Positions 27,768 through 37,181 of a DNA stretch of 64,000 nt are shown piece by piece. Below the pieces are notes generated by a model. It worked only from the letters and a program-made list of their open reading frames with translations, searched no databases and had not been told where the DNA came from. Made by a program: the position numbers and the translations under genes. Positions within the stretch are counted from its first letter, which is position 1, and the number at the start of each line of letters is the position of its first letter. Source of the DNA: Anaerolinea thermolimosa. Lineage in GTDB: Bacteria; Chloroflexota; Anaerolineae; Anaerolineales; Anaerolineaceae. The stretch spans positions 1,629,150 through 1,693,149 of the forward strand of contig NZ_DF967965.1 in the NCBI RefSeq assembly GCF_001050195.2. Reading direction: 5' to 3'.

Positions 27768-28499
27768 ATGAGGAACATTTTTTCCATTGCCCGTAAAGAA
27801 TTTAAATCGTTATTTATCAGCCCGGTAGCCTATGCCGTTTCTCTTGCCATTTTCCTGATCATGGGAATCCTTTTCTATGCCAATGTTCTGGGTGCGGCCT
27901 ATCAGCAAATTGCTCCTTCCATTCAGGTAGTCATTGGGCCACTTGCCACTATCCTGCTTTTTACAACCCCGGCGATTACCATGCGCACCCTGGCCGATGA
28001 ACAAAAATCAGGCACGCTTGAAATTCTCCTGACCGCTCCGGTACGGGACTGGGAAGTGGTCATTGGGAAATGGCTTGGAACTCTTGCCTTTGTCGCTCTG
28101 GTACTCCTGATTACGTGGGTTTATCCAATCATCCTTAATCAAATTGTCGATCCCGGAATTGATCAGGGATCTCTTGTTTCTGGCTATCTTGGTCTCTTTT
28201 TGATGGTAGCCTCTTTTCTTGCCATTGGCGTGTCAGTATCTTCTTTGTTTAGTAATCAGATTGCCGCGTTTTTTGCCACACTGGGAATTCTCCTGGCTCT
28301 GTGGATGATCGGGTATCCGGCCCAAATCATGGGGAGTATGGGAGGCGAGGTCCTCAGGTATATTGACCTCAGTGAACACTTTTACCCGACCTTTTACCGG
28401 GGAATTCTGGAATTAAAGGATGTGGTCTATTATTTGAGTGTAACATCGCTGGCACTTTTGCTCGGTTCGATTTCTGTTGAAACCCGGAGGTGGCGATGA
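27768..28499 (+). CDS. ABC-2 type permease (GldF-like)
   Basis: A 243-residue membrane protein with six spans, started at the ATG at 27768 (MRNIFSIARKEFKSLF) after GGAGGAG. Longer upstream extensions overlap the ATPase gene and were rejected. The motif TMRTLADEQKSGTLEILLTAPVRDWE is characteristic of the ABC-2 permeases paired with GldG-like proteins. It begins 4 bases after the ATPase stop and overlaps the next gene by ATGA. Confidence 0.9.
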   Translation: MRNIFSIARKEFKSLFISPVAYAVSLAIFLIMGILFYANVLGAAYQQIAPSIQVVIGPLATILLFTTPAITMRTLADEQKSGTLEILLTAPVRDWEVVIGKWLGTLAFVALVLLITWVYPIILNQIVDPGIDQGSLVSGYLGLFLMVASFLAIGVSVSSLFSNQIAAFFATLGILLALWMIGYPAQIMGSMGGEVLRYIDLSEHFYPTFYRGILELKDVVYYLSVTSLALLLGSISVETRRWR

Positions 28500-30049
28500 A
28501 TCGCAGCCAACTTGAAAGATTTGCCCCCATCGGGCTTTATGTTTCACTCCTGGCTTTGCTGGTAAGTGCGGGCCTGTATATCGTTCAGCGCAGCCTCACG
28601 CTTCCTCTGCAAATCAGCCTGGGATTGGTTGTGGTTGGGGTTGCTGCCTATGCCCTCATGGCGCCGCGTCGCCTTCGAGAGGCACTCACCGGTCGGCAAG
28701 CCCGTTATGGGAGCAATGCTCTGGTATTGACAGTGGCTTTTTTAGGTATTCTGGTTGTAATTAACTATTTGATATACAAAAACCCTGTTCGCTGGGATCT
28801 CACCGAAGACAAACAGCATACTCTCTCGAAAGAAACTCTGGAGACCCTGGCGTCTTTGAAAGATAAGGACCCTGTCAAAGCTGAGGCTTTTTATTCCAGC
28901 CGATTCCCCTCAGATACTGCCCGCGACCTGCTGGACTCCTACCAGTACAATAGCGGTGGTAAATTCACCTATGAATTCATCGATCCCGAACAGGACCCCG
29001 TCAGAGCCCAGTCGGCCAATGTTACCCGGGATGGTACTATTGTACTTTACCAGTCAGGTCGGAGCGAACAGGTGACCTATGCCAGCGAGGAAGAAATTAC
29101 TTCCGCGTTGATTAAATTGGCCAATCCCGGAGAACGCGCGATTTACTTCCTGGTCGGCCACGGAGAGTACAGCCCCGAGGACACCTCCGACCGATCATAT
29201 CGACAGGTAAAATCCACGCTTTCAAATAAAAATTACACCGTTAATACGCTAAACCTGCTGGCTACGCGCAACATCCCCGAAGATGCAAAGGCCATTGTCA
29301 TCGCCGGTCCCGAGAAACCCATTTCTCAGGAAGAGGTAGACCTCATTAAAGCCTATCTCGATAAGGGAGGATCATTGATTTTCCTCTCTGAACCTCCTGT
29401 GGTTACGCAGGCTCTGGATGCCACTGATCCCTTGGCTGCATATCTCAAGCAGGCCTGGGGAATTCAGATGAGCAACGACATGGTCATTGACCTGAATTAC
29501 AACCCTCCTTCTGTGGCTATTTCTGCTTCCTATGGGAACCATTCCATCACCCAGAAAATGTACAATCAGGCAATTGTCTTGCCGAGTGCTCGCAGCCTGG
29601 AGGTACAGACCGCTCCACAGGATGTACAGGTTACTGTTTTAGCACAAACCGCTAAAAATTCCTGGGCAGAAAAAGATATTGCCTCCCTTAAAGAAAATAA
29701 GGTGGGTTTTGATGAAAAAACCGATATCCCCGGGCCTGTAACTCTGGCTATTGCAGCAGAAAACTCATCCACCAAAGCTCGCCTGGTGATCATCGGGGAT
29801 TCTGATTTTGCCAACGATAACAATTTCCTTCAATACGGCAACTCAGACTTCCTCATCAACAGCATTGATTGGGCTGCCAAACAGGAAAACTTGATCAATC
29901 TAACGCCCAAATCTACCACACAACGCATTTTAATCGTGCGTAGTCAGACCACGCTTGGGCTTATTCTCCTGATTTCGGTGTTCCTTCTGCCAGGGCTTGT
30001 CATCGTCTCTGGAGTAGTTGTTTGGATACAACGGAAACGGAGAGGATAA
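28496..30049 (+). CDS. GldG-like ABC-associated protein
   Basis: A 517-residue protein, start ATG at 28496 overlapping the permease stop with GGAGG five bases before. Two N-terminal spans are followed by a large extracytoplasmic domain (residues about 90-480) with LTEDKQHTLSKETLETL and YFLVGHGEYSPEDTS, typical of the GldG/ABC-type auxiliary family, and one C-terminal span with a basic tail. It probably forms part of the exporter's extracellular complex. Confidence 0.85.
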   Translation: MNRSQLERFAPIGLYVSLLALLVSAGLYIVQRSLTLPLQISLGLVVVGVAAYALMAPRRLREALTGRQARYGSNALVLTVAFLGILVVINYLIYKNPVRWDLTEDKQHTLSKETLETLASLKDKDPVKAEAFYSSRFPSDTARDLLDSYQYNSGGKFTYEFIDPEQDPVRAQSANVTRDGTIVLYQSGRSEQVTYASEEEITSALIKLANPGERAIYFLVGHGEYSPEDTSDRSYRQVKSTLSNKNYTVNTLNLLATRNIPEDAKAIVIAGPEKPISQEEVDLIKAYLDKGGSLIFLSEPPVVTQALDATDPLAAYLKQAWGIQMSNDMVIDLNYNPPSVAISASYGNHSITQKMYNQAIVLPSARSLEVQTAPQDVQVTVLAQTAKNSWAEKDIASLKENKVGFDEKTDIPGPVTLAIAAENSSTKARLVIIGDSDFANDNNFLQYGNSDFLINSIDWAAKQENLINLTPKSTTQRILIVRSQTTLGLILLISVFLLPGLVIVSGVVVWIQRKRRG

Positions 30050-30053
30050 GGAT

Positions 30054-30653
30054 ATGATCCGACGTTCAACCTGGATCGTATTTATTGTATTCTTACTCGT
30101 TGCGGCGGTTGGGATGTTTCTTATGAAATCCCCCTCTTCTCCTCTGGCTGCCATTTCAGCCCAAACTCCCACTCCTACCGCCACACCCCGATTGATCGAA
30201 GGGGTCACATCCTCTCAGGTCTCAGAAATTGAGCTCCTTCAGGCAGACTCTGCACCTGAAAAACTCGTTCGGCAGGCTGACAATGGGTGGATCAACCAGA
30301 AAGATGGAAATACGGTAGATTCCGGAACAGTTGAACAATTGTTATCCGAACTACTCGCCACCCGTGTCCTGACAACCCTGCCTGCCGATTACGCTCTGGA
30401 TGCGCTTCAGTTGGAGAAACCTCAAAAAACCATCCTGCTTACACTTCAGGATGGGACCAAAATTCAGCTGGCTATCGGGGGGCTTACACCCACTGGGAAT
30501 GGGTATTATGTGAGAGTCGGGCAAAATTCTCCATCGGTCGTGAGTAAATATGCCATTGACTCAACACTCACCCAGTTCGATGAAGCTCGAAAACCGACCC
30601 CAACCCCAACCCTCGCAGACACGCCTGCTCCATCGGTTACGCCAACTCCCTAA
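30054..30653 (+). CDS. DUF4340 domain protein
   Basis: A 199-residue protein started at the ATG at 30054, 4 bases after the GldG-like stop, with GGATAAGGAT upstream. It has an N-terminal anchor (residues about 6-24), then a DUF4340 domain recognisable from EIELLQADSAPEKLVRQADNGW and the pattern of repeated beta strands. The C-terminus is a Pro/Thr tail. DUF4340 proteins regularly follow GldG-like genes. Confidence 0.82.
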   Translation: MIRRSTWIVFIVFLLVAAVGMFLMKSPSSPLAAISAQTPTPTATPRLIEGVTSSQVSEIELLQADSAPEKLVRQADNGWINQKDGNTVDSGTVEQLLSELLATRVLTTLPADYALDALQLEKPQKTILLTLQDGTKIQLAIGGLTPTGNGYYVRVGQNSPSVVSKYAIDSTLTQFDEARKPTPTPTLADTPAPSVTPTP

Positions 30654-30741
30654 GCCACGAGATTGCCTGATAAGTATGGGAAATAAAGACAAGATTCTAC
30701 AGGTATTGAAATTAAGGAAAAAAGAGTGTATTCTGAATTAA

Positions 30742-30763
30742 TGGCATTCGCGAGAGAATGCCA
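30742..30763 (+). repeat. Stem-loop in the rpoD leader
   Basis: A perfect 8-base stem TGGCATTC / GAATGCCA with the loop GCGAGA lies 50 bases before the rpoD start. There is no T run, so it is not an obvious terminator. Confidence 0.5.
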
Positions 30764-30813
30764 CATAAACACGACAAAATATTCATCTCAACAAGAGGTG
30801 TGAAGACGGATCC

Positions 30814-32025
30814 ATGGATGATTCTTTGATTAATGTTATTGACGAAGACGAAGAGTATTCAGCGATAGCCAGGCTCGTTGATCTGGGTCGCCAGAAGAGC
30901 TATGTGACCATCGATGACATACTCCACTTCTTCCCGGAAGCTGAGCAGGATGTTGAGCAACTGGAAGAAGCTTTTGCCGCTTTAATTAGCGCGGGGATTC
31001 CATACCTTGAGGACGAAACCCTGGAAGAACCTGTTGAAGAAGAGATTGACGAAGTACAGGAGGAAGAGGGCGAGGCCGAGGCCAAATCTCTTTCAATGGA
31101 TGACCTGGCAAACATCGATACCGATGATACCATTGGCCTTTATCTCAAGGAGGTATCGCGTGTTCCTCTTCTAACCGCCGAGGAAGAAGTAGAACTGGCC
31201 CAGCGTATCGAACGTGGACGCATGGCACGAGAAGAACTTGCTCGCGGGAATGTTTCTCCCCGTCGGCGCCATGATCTTCGCCGGCTCATTGAAGATGGTT
31301 GGGCGGCTCGTGAACACCTGATTACCGCAAACTCTCGCCTGGTCATTTCAGTGGCCAAAAAATATATGGGACGGGGTGTTCCTTTCCTTGATCTGATTCA
31401 GGAAGGAAACATCGGGTTGATTCGTGCCACAAAAAAATTCGATTATCGCCGTGGCCATAAATTTAGCACTTATGCCACCTGGTGGATTCGGCAGGCTGTC
31501 ACCCGTGCCATCGCCGATCAGGGGCGAACCATTCGTGTCCCGGTACACATGGGAGATCAGATAAACAAGCTTCTTCGCGTCCAGCATCAGCTTACCCAGC
31601 GATTGGGTCGCGAACCGAGCGTCGAAGAGCTGGCCGAGGCTTTAGATGTTCCACCTCGAAAAGTGGAGAACATGATCCAGGTGGCACGGCGTCCTCTTTC
31701 TCTCGAAACGCCCACCGATGATGAAGAAGACTCGGTACTCGGTGATTTTATCGAGGATGATGAAGCTCCACCTCCTGATGATACGGCCACCTATAACCTC
31801 TTACGCGAACATCTGGAAGAAGTCCTCAACACATTGCCTCCCCGTGAAGTGCGTATCCTCCAGTTACGTTATGGCCTCCTGGATGGGCAGGCTTATACCC
31901 TGGAAGAAGTGGGACGAAAAATGGGCGTCACCCGTGAGCGAGTCAGGCAAATTGAAGCCCAGGCTCTCAGCCGCTTACGACATCCCTCCATTCGCCGAAA
32001 ACTCCGCGATTATTTAGGCGACTGA
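30814..32025 (+). CDS. rpoD: RNA polymerase primary sigma factor (sigma-70)
   Basis: A 403-residue sigma factor. A short acidic region 1.1-like N-terminus is followed by region 1.2 ([17 protein letters not shown]), region 2 ([19 protein letters not shown] and [20 protein letters not shown]), region 3 ([12 protein letters not shown]), and region 4.2 ([20 protein letters not shown]). The region 2.4 and 4.2 sequences match recognition of TATAAT and TTGACA elements, consistent with the promoters seen in this window. The AAGAGGTG site is farther than usual from the ATG. Confidence 0.95.
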   Translation: MDDSLINVIDEDEEYSAIARLVDLGRQKSYVTIDDILHFFPEAEQDVEQLEEAFAALISAGIPYLEDETLEEPVEEEIDEVQEEEGEAEAKSLSMDDLANIDTDDTIGLYLKEVSRVPLLTAEEEVELAQRIERGRMAREELARGNVSPRRRHDLRRLIEDGWAAREHLITANSRLVISVAKKYMGRGVPFLDLIQEGNIGLIRATKKFDYRRGHKFSTYATWWIRQAVTRAIADQGRTIRVPVHMGDQINKLLRVQHQLTQRLGREPSVEELAEALDVPPRKVENMIQVARRPLSLETPTDDEEDSVLGDFIEDDEAPPPDDTATYNLLREHLEEVLNTLPPREVRILQLRYGLLDGQAYTLEEVGRKMGVTRERVRQIEAQALSRLRHPSIRRKLRDYLGD

Positions 32026-32033
32026 TTCCCATT

Positions 32034-32068
32034 AAAAAAACCGCACAGCTCCCTGTGCGGTTTTTTTT
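32034..32068 (+). terminator. rpoD terminator
   Basis: The stem ACCGCACAG / CTGTGCGGT, flanked by a run of A's and ending in eight T's, lies just after the rpoD stop. A classic intrinsic terminator. Confidence 0.93.
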
Positions 32069-32159
32069 ACTCAATGATCGAAGACCAACTGATCTAATTC
32101 TTCATCACTTGCGAAAATGGCTGGTTTGTTGCATACTTACGATGAGGGAGGCGTAAGCC

Positions 32160-35100
32160 ATGGCCAGAATATCACTTCGTGCATATAACCGTGAGATTGA
32201 AAACCTCATCGATCGTGGACAGATCGAAGAGGCTATTGCTCATTGTAAAAATATTCTGAAACAGTTTCCCAAACACATGGATACTTACCGTCTTCTCGGG
32301 AAAGCGCTGTTAGAGTCCCAGCGGTATGCTGAAGCCGCTGACATTCTGTTGCGCATCCTATCCGTGTTCCCGGATGATTTTGTTTCTCAACTGGGTATGA
32401 GCATTATTCGGGAAGATGAAGGGAACCTGGATGCTGCTATCTGGCACATGGAGCGCGCCTATGAAGTACAACCCTTTAACCGCGCCGTACAGGATGAACT
32501 TCGTCGCTTGTATGGAAGGCGCGATGGAATCGAACCTCCACGCATCCGTTTGACCCGTGGCGCACTGGTTAGAATGTATGCGCGCGGTGATCTCTACCCT
32601 CAAGCCATCGCCGAGATTCGCTCTGCCCTCCAGGAAGACCCTACCCGTATTGATCTGCAAATTCTTCTCGCTCGGATGTATTATCTCTCCGGGCAAAAAA
32701 TCGAGGCAACCGAGATATGCTCATCGGTCATTGATAAGCTGCCCTATTGCTACGAAGCTAATAAAATTCTCATGGAAGTACTGCCTGAAACCAGCCGGGC
32801 CGATGACGCTCGTGTCTTTCAACAACGAATTTTCTCCCTCGATCCCTATGCCGCCTTCATATCTCCCAATGCTCCTACCAGCGCCCAGGTACCAGAGCAA
32901 ACCGTCATGGTTGAGAAGATCGAGTGGCAGCCTTCTATGGCTGAAGAGGAAAGCCCCGGCTGGGCAAGAACCATTGGTGTATCCTGGGATGAATCCCCGC
33001 AAGAAAACCTACCCGACTGGCTTAATTCCCTCTCTCCCGAGACACCTCTTTCCCCTCCTGTCGAGGAGGTGAATTTACCTTCCCTCACTCAGAAACCAGA
33101 AGAAGAGATCATTCCTGATTTTTTGAAGGAAGCCGGGTGGAATATTACGGAAGAGAATGTGGTTGAAACCCCGCCTGAATCCATCGAAGAGGCCACTCCA
33201 GAAAGGCATCCTGAGGAAGATGAAATTTTCCAGGCTGAAATCCCTGATTGGTTGAAAGAACTCGCTCCTGAGTCTGCCGAACAAATCGCCCCGAGTTCAG
33301 AAGAGGCAACCCCCGGTGACCTTGATTGGCTCTCTCAAATATTACCAACCGCTGAAGAAACCCCCGGTTCTCCCACCCAAGAAGTGAACGAAAGTCTCCC
33401 CTCCTTTGAGGGCACTGCTTCCTCTGAAGCGCTACCTCCCATACAAAAAGAGCCGATTAGCCCGGAAGCCGAGGTATTCCCCTGGCAAGAACCAGCCAGT
33501 TTTACCGAGCCGTCTTCCGAGTTACCTTTCGAGGAAGAAGTCTCGCTCGCGTCCGCCTTTTCAGAGAATGAACACCTTATAACCGAAGATATAGAAAGCA
33601 TCGCAACATCTCCCGAAGCACTCTCCCCGGTAGACAGATCTGCTCCTTCTCAGCCAGAAATTCCAACCCCCATAGAATCATCTCCCGCTGAAGATGAGTC
33701 TGTGCCTGATTGGATTAGAGAACTTACCGCCGCAGACGAAACCACAGGCCCGTCCATCCCGCCAGAGATCCCCTCACCCTCTGCTTCAGAAACCACAGCC
33801 GGGCAAATATTGAATGAGTCCCCTGTTTCTCCCATACCGGAAGAAAAAGATCTGGATTCAGCCCTGGCCTGGCTCGAGGCTTTAGCAGCTCGTCAGGGTG
33901 CAGATCAAGAATCTCTCACCCTTTCATCCCCTGAAACCCGCACAGAGACCCCTCCAGAATGGATCCTCCAACAACCAGAGGCCGAATCCGAAACGCTATC
34001 TTCTTCAGAGAATATTCCTGAATCTACCGGGGAAATTTCCGGAGAACCCGTTCGTCCAATGAGTTCGGAAGATACAGAACAGGCGTTAGCCTGGCTTGAA
34101 GCTCTGGCTGCACGTCAGGGAGCTGACGAAGAAACTCTCACCATCTCTCAACCGGAGGAACGCACTGAAATCCCCCCCTCATGGGTGCAGCAAACCCCCG
34201 ATGAAACGATTAAGGAAGCCTTTGAAGCACCATTTACCCCGCCTTTTGATGAGGCTCTCGAAGAAAAAACTGATATTCAGACCAGCCCAGCCCTCGAAGA
34301 TACCCAGCCTGCTTCTGTTCAGCGGTCTTCTGACAAGGTTGAGGAAGCTATTCCCGAAATCCCGGATGCCGAATCGGCCCTGGCATGGCTGGAATCGCTG
34401 GCGGCAAGACAGGGAGCAGATGCCGAGACGCTCATCACCCATCCAGAACAGCGTAGTGAGGTTCCACCCGAATGGGTATTAGAAGCCCAGAAAGCATCAG
34501 AAAACCAACTTGAATTGGAACCCCTGCATGTTGAAGAAGCCGAACCTGCAGCAGAGAAGGGTGAACTCGTAACCGGTGAAGAACCAATGCCTTCCACGGA
34601 GGAAGTATCTCAGCCAGAAACAGAGGAATCCCTTTATTCCGAAAGTTCAGAAATTGAACTCCCAGAATGGCTTCGTTCTTACGAGGAAGAACAACAAATT
34701 CAAGAACCGGTCTGGGTTCCTGATGAGAGCTTCCAGCCCGAATCTTTACCCGAAGAAGCTCTGCCTGCCTGGCTCCTCCACGAAGAAGAACAGGCTACTC
34801 ATCCACCGGAACCCCCTGCGGTAGTGGCTCCTGAAACCAATGATTCTGCTTCCGAGTTGCCAGAATGGCTGAAAGCCCTTCAGGAGCCTCCACCTCTACC
34901 AAAGGAAGAGATCCCTCCTTCCATCACCCCATCAGAATGGATTCCGGAAACCCAGTCTGCTTCCATATCCACTGACGCGGGAACTCCAATGCAATATGTT
35001 GAACCTGGTACCGGCCCATACGCTCAGGCCCAATTGGCTTTACGCAGCGGTGATCTTCCTCGGGCTGTGGAGATTTATACCCAGTTGATCAATGCCGGCG

Positions 35101-35258
35101 CACGCCTTGATGATATAATTGCCGACCTGCGGACAGCTCTGGCCGAATATCCCGATGAGGTGATCCTCTGGCAAACACTTGGGGATGCCTGCATTCGTAA
35201 TAATCGAATCCAGGATGCACTGGACGCCTATACCAGGGCAGAAGAATTGCTCCGCTAA
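32160..35258 (+). CDS. TPR protein with long acidic repeat region
   Basis: A 1032-residue protein. Residues about 1-225 are TPR units (AIAHCKNILKQFPKHMDTYRLLG and following). Residues about 265-945 are very rich in Glu, Pro and Ser, probably disordered. This region holds three near-identical modules of 36-37 residues (566-602, 640-676, 738-773) of the form ALAWLEALAARQGADxExL ending in PPEWI/V. It also carries many PDWL, PEWL or PAWL peptides. Residues about 950-1030 return to TPR. A GGGAGG site precedes the ATG. Function unknown; a scaffold with repeated short binding motifs is my inference. Confidence 0.82.
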   Translation: MARISLRAYNREIENLIDRGQIEEAIAHCKNILKQFPKHMDTYRLLGKALLESQRYAEAADILLRILSVFPDDFVSQLGMSIIREDEGNLDAAIWHMERAYEVQPFNRAVQDELRRLYGRRDGIEPPRIRLTRGALVRMYARGDLYPQAIAEIRSALQEDPTRIDLQILLARMYYLSGQKIEATEICSSVIDKLPYCYEANKILMEVLPETSRADDARVFQQRIFSLDPYAAFISPNAPTSAQVPEQTVMVEKIEWQPSMAEEESPGWARTIGVSWDESPQENLPDWLNSLSPETPLSPPVEEVNLPSLTQKPEEEIIPDFLKEAGWNITEENVVETPPESIEEATPERHPEEDEIFQAEIPDWLKELAPESAEQIAPSSEEATPGDLDWLSQILPTAEETPGSPTQEVNESLPSFEGTASSEALPPIQKEPISPEAEVFPWQEPASFTEPSSELPFEEEVSLASAFSENEHLITEDIESIATSPEALSPVDRSAPSQPEIPTPIESSPAEDESVPDWIRELTAADETTGPSIPPEIPSPSASETTAGQILNESPVSPIPEEKDLDSALAWLEALAARQGADQESLTLSSPETRTETPPEWILQQPEAESETLSSSENIPESTGEISGEPVRPMSSEDTEQALAWLEALAARQGADEETLTISQPEERTEIPPSWVQQTPDETIKEAFEAPFTPPFDEALEEKTDIQTSPALEDTQPASVQRSSDKVEEAIPEIPDAESALAWLESLAARQGADAETLITHPEQRSEVPPEWVLEAQKASENQLELEPLHVEEAEPAAEKGELVTGEEPMPSTEEVSQPETEESLYSESSEIELPEWLRSYEEEQQIQEPVWVPDESFQPESLPEEALPAWLLHEEEQATHPPEPPAVVAPETNDSASELPEWLKALQEPPPLPKEEIPPSITPSEWIPETQSASISTDAGTPMQYVEPGTGPYAQAQLALRSGDLPRAVEIYTQLINAGARLDDIIADLRTALAEYPDEVILWQTLGDACIRNNRIQDALDAYTRAEELLR
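33855..34478 (+). repeat. Three copies of an in-frame ALAWLE module within the TPR protein
   Basis: Copies at 33855-33965, 34077-34187 and 34371-34478 encode modules of 37, 37 and 36 residues that differ at only a few positions. Their codons differ much more than their amino acids, so the protein sequence is being conserved and these are not recent DNA duplications. Confidence 0.85.
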
Positions 35259-35279
35259 CCCTTTCCTGGAGGTTTTATT

Positions 35280-35735
35280 GTGGAACGCACACTCGTGCTG
35301 GTCAAACCTGATGGGGTACAACGCGGCCTCATTGGAGAAATTATTTCACGGCTCGAACGCCGAGGTCTCAAGTTGGTGGCAGCCCGCTTTGTTCAAGTAA
35401 GTTCAGAGCTGGCCGGGCAACATTATGCAGTTCATCAGGGAAAACCCTTTTATGACGGCCTGATCCGGTACATTACTTCAGCTCCCGTGATGGCAATGGT
35501 CTGGGAAGGACCCAACGCGGTTGCACTTGTCCGCCAGACCATGGGTGCTACCCGCCCCCACGAAGCAGCACCGGGCACCATTCGCCACGATTTTGCCGTC
35601 GTTATCGGACGCAATCTCACGCATGCCTCCGATTCCCCGGAAAATGCGGTTGCAGAAATTAATCTCTGGTTCCGTCCGGAAGAAATTATTTCCTGGGGGC
35701 GCTCGGACGATCCCTGGATATTTGAAGAAAACTAA
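35280..35735 (+). CDS. ndk: Nucleoside diphosphate kinase
   Basis: A 151-residue enzyme that equalises NTP pools. TLVLVKPDGVQRGLIGEII is the N-terminal block. The phosphorylated His lies in GRNLTHASDSPENA (more commonly NxxHGSD; the Gly is Ala here). RxTMGATRPHEAAPGTIR is also complete. It starts with GTG after CTGGAGG and follows the TPR gene by 21 bases. Confidence 0.96.
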   Translation: MERTLVLVKPDGVQRGLIGEIISRLERRGLKLVAARFVQVSSELAGQHYAVHQGKPFYDGLIRYITSAPVMAMVWEGPNAVALVRQTMGATRPHEAAPGTIRHDFAVVIGRNLTHASDSPENAVAEINLWFRPEEIISWGRSDDPWIFEEN

Positions 35736-35742
35736 GGAACAG

Positions 35743-35780
35743 ATCACAGAAGCCGGCCAGAAATAACCGGCTTCTGTGAT
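35743..35780. terminator. Stem-loop after ndk
   Basis: A perfect 14-base inverted repeat (ATCACAGAAGCCGG / CCGGCTTCTGTGAT) with a 10-base loop lies between ndk and the tRNA gene. No T run follows, so it is a likely 3' end or processing structure. Confidence 0.6.
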
Positions 35781-35843
35781 TAAACGGGATTGGGGTTTTC
35801 TTCTTGACAACCAACCCGCACCATGATAAACTATGGCGCGTTC

Positions 35844-35916
35844 GGGGGCGTGGTGTAGCGGTTAACATGCGGCCCTGTCAAGGCCGAGACCGCGGGTTCG
35901 AATCCCGTCGCTCCCG
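35844..35916 (+). tRNA. tRNA-Asp (GTC)
   Basis: A cloverleaf can be drawn. The acceptor stem pairs GGGGGCG with CGCTCCC, the anticodon stem CGGCC/GGCCG encloses CTGTCAA (anticodon GTC), and the T arm has GCGGG-TTCGAAT-CCCGT. The discriminator base is G and the CCA end is not encoded. A terminator follows at 35945. Confidence 0.96.
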
Positions 35917-35944
35917 CAGTTTTATCAACTTTATCGGTATTTCC

Positions 35945-35969
35945 AAAGCGCGCTTTCGGGCGCGTTTTT
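35945..35969 (+). terminator. tRNA-Asp terminator
   Basis: Stem AAAGCGCGC paired with GCGCGTTTT around a 6-base loop, ending in five T's, 29 bases after the tRNA. Confidence 0.8.
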
Positions 35970-36019
35970 GGATTAAAAAATGAATCTAGACTTTTTCTCT
36001 CCCTGGCATGGCTGTTAGT

Positions 36020-36478
36020 TTATTGGTTAGAATTCTCTACCTCAATAACCCGAATGATCGCCATCAGTCCCTGCTTGAGGGCATTCATTTGTTCCCTACC
36101 AATTTGGTTTGACCATTCTTCCTCAACCTGCCGGATGATTTCACGCGCTGCGTTGTTTACTGCTTCACCCTTCATACTTAATCGCACAATGCTCGCACGG
36201 TGGTCTCTCGGATCGGGTTCCCGTTCAAGATATCCTTTAGCCTCCACATAGTGTACCAGCTCACTCATAGATTGTTTGGTCATTTGAGCCCGTTCGGCCA
36301 ATTCAGTGATCCGCGAACCTTCCGGACGAATATGCTGAAATACCACAAAATGAGCCGGGCGCAAGTCGGTATACCCTCTCGCCCTTAAGCCCGCTTCTAT
36401 CTTTGTCACGATCGCCTGGAAAGGTATTCGTAACAACGCCCCAAGCATCCGTGGATATTCATGGTGATTCTCAGCCAT
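36020..36478 (-). CDS. MarR-family transcriptional regulator
   Basis: A 152-residue winged-helix dimer repressor, started at the ATG at 36478 after GGGAG. The recognition region RITELAERAQMTKQSMSELVHYVEAKGYLEREPDPRDHR contains the helix-turn-helix and the wing with the conserved Asp-Arg. It is divergent from a cupin gene, and two perfect inverted repeats lie between them, so it most likely represses the cupin gene and itself in response to an unknown ligand. Confidence 0.92.
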   Translation of the reverse strand: MAENHHEYPRMLGALLRIPFQAIVTKIEAGLRARGYTDLRPAHFVVFQHIRPEGSRITELAERAQMTKQSMSELVHYVEAKGYLEREPDPRDHRASIVRLSMKGEAVNNAAREIIRQVEEEWSNQIGREQMNALKQGLMAIIRVIEVENSNQ

Positions 36479-36490
36479 AAAAACTCCCTC

Positions 36491-36539
36491 TTGACACAAT
36501 GGTAAGGATGCCTTACTATTTAGTCAGTTAATCTGACTA
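36491..36539 (+). promoter_or_regulatory. Cupin promoter with two MarR-type operators
   Basis: TTGACA (36491-36496), a 17-base spacer and TACTAT (36514-36519) form a near-ideal promoter for the cupin gene. One inverted repeat, GTAAGG-ATG-CCTTAC (36502-36516), lies within the spacer and reaches the -10. The second, TAGTCAG-TTAAT-CTGACTA (36521-36539), covers the start of transcription. Binding at either would block RNA polymerase. Confidence 0.8.
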
Positions 36540-36562
36540 TATTCTACTCCAGGAGGTATTAT

Positions 36563-37051
36563 ATGGGAATAAATACGAGATTTTTCGCATCAGATCAAGG
36601 GCGGGGTAAAACAGTCTGGTTCTTGGGAACTAAAATGACCTTAAGAGCACATGGAGATCAAACCAGCGGAGCTTTTGGTGCAATTGAACAGGAACTTCCA
36701 CCCGGGTTTACACCTCCAGTTCATATTCACCATAACGAAGATGAGGCCTTTTACCTTTTGGAAGGAGAAGCATCTTTTACCTGTGGCGATGAAACCATCG
36801 ACGCTCAGCCAGGCTCCTTCATTTTCTTTCCTCGTAATATTCCACATTGGTTCCGAATCAAGGGAGACAAGCCTGCAAGGTTGCTTCAGTTTAATTTTCC
36901 GGCAGGTCTTGAGAATTTCTTCATCGAAGCAGGTGAACTATCTGCAGAATTCGAGAATCGCCCCGCGACCCGGGAAAACATCGAGAAAATGATTATGATA
37001 GCTCCAAAATACCTGCTTGAAATTCTTGGTCCCCCTCCTCAGGAAATCTGA
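36563..37051 (+). CDS. Cupin domain protein (quercetinase-like fold)
   Basis: A 162-residue single-cupin protein. Metal ligands are visible as His54, His56, Glu61 (HIHHNEDE) and His95 (PRNIPHWF). The PGSFIFFPRNIPH motif closes the barrel. Such proteins range from dioxygenases to isomerases, so the reaction is unknown. GGAGG precedes the ATG. Divergent control by MarR suggests a response to a small aromatic or toxic molecule (inference). Confidence 0.9.
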   Translation: MGINTRFFASDQGRGKTVWFLGTKMTLRAHGDQTSGAFGAIEQELPPGFTPPVHIHHNEDEAFYLLEGEASFTCGDETIDAQPGSFIFFPRNIPHWFRIKGDKPARLLQFNFPAGLENFFIEAGELSAEFENRPATRENIEKMIMIAPKYLLEILGPPPQEI

Positions 37052-37181
37052 AAGATGTCATTAGCCTGAACTGTATCGATTTGCTTATGAGTTTGCTATG
37101 TTTAGACCCAGCATAAAAGCCATTTTCCTAAAGACCTGCCTGGCATGGTAAACTTATTCAAATCCTGATCAGAGAAAAGTG

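Noticed and set aside
33855-34478. Possible CRISPR or tandem DNA repeat
   Set aside because: The repeats are in-frame protein modules with unequal spacing and synonymous differences, not identical DNA repeats with spacers.
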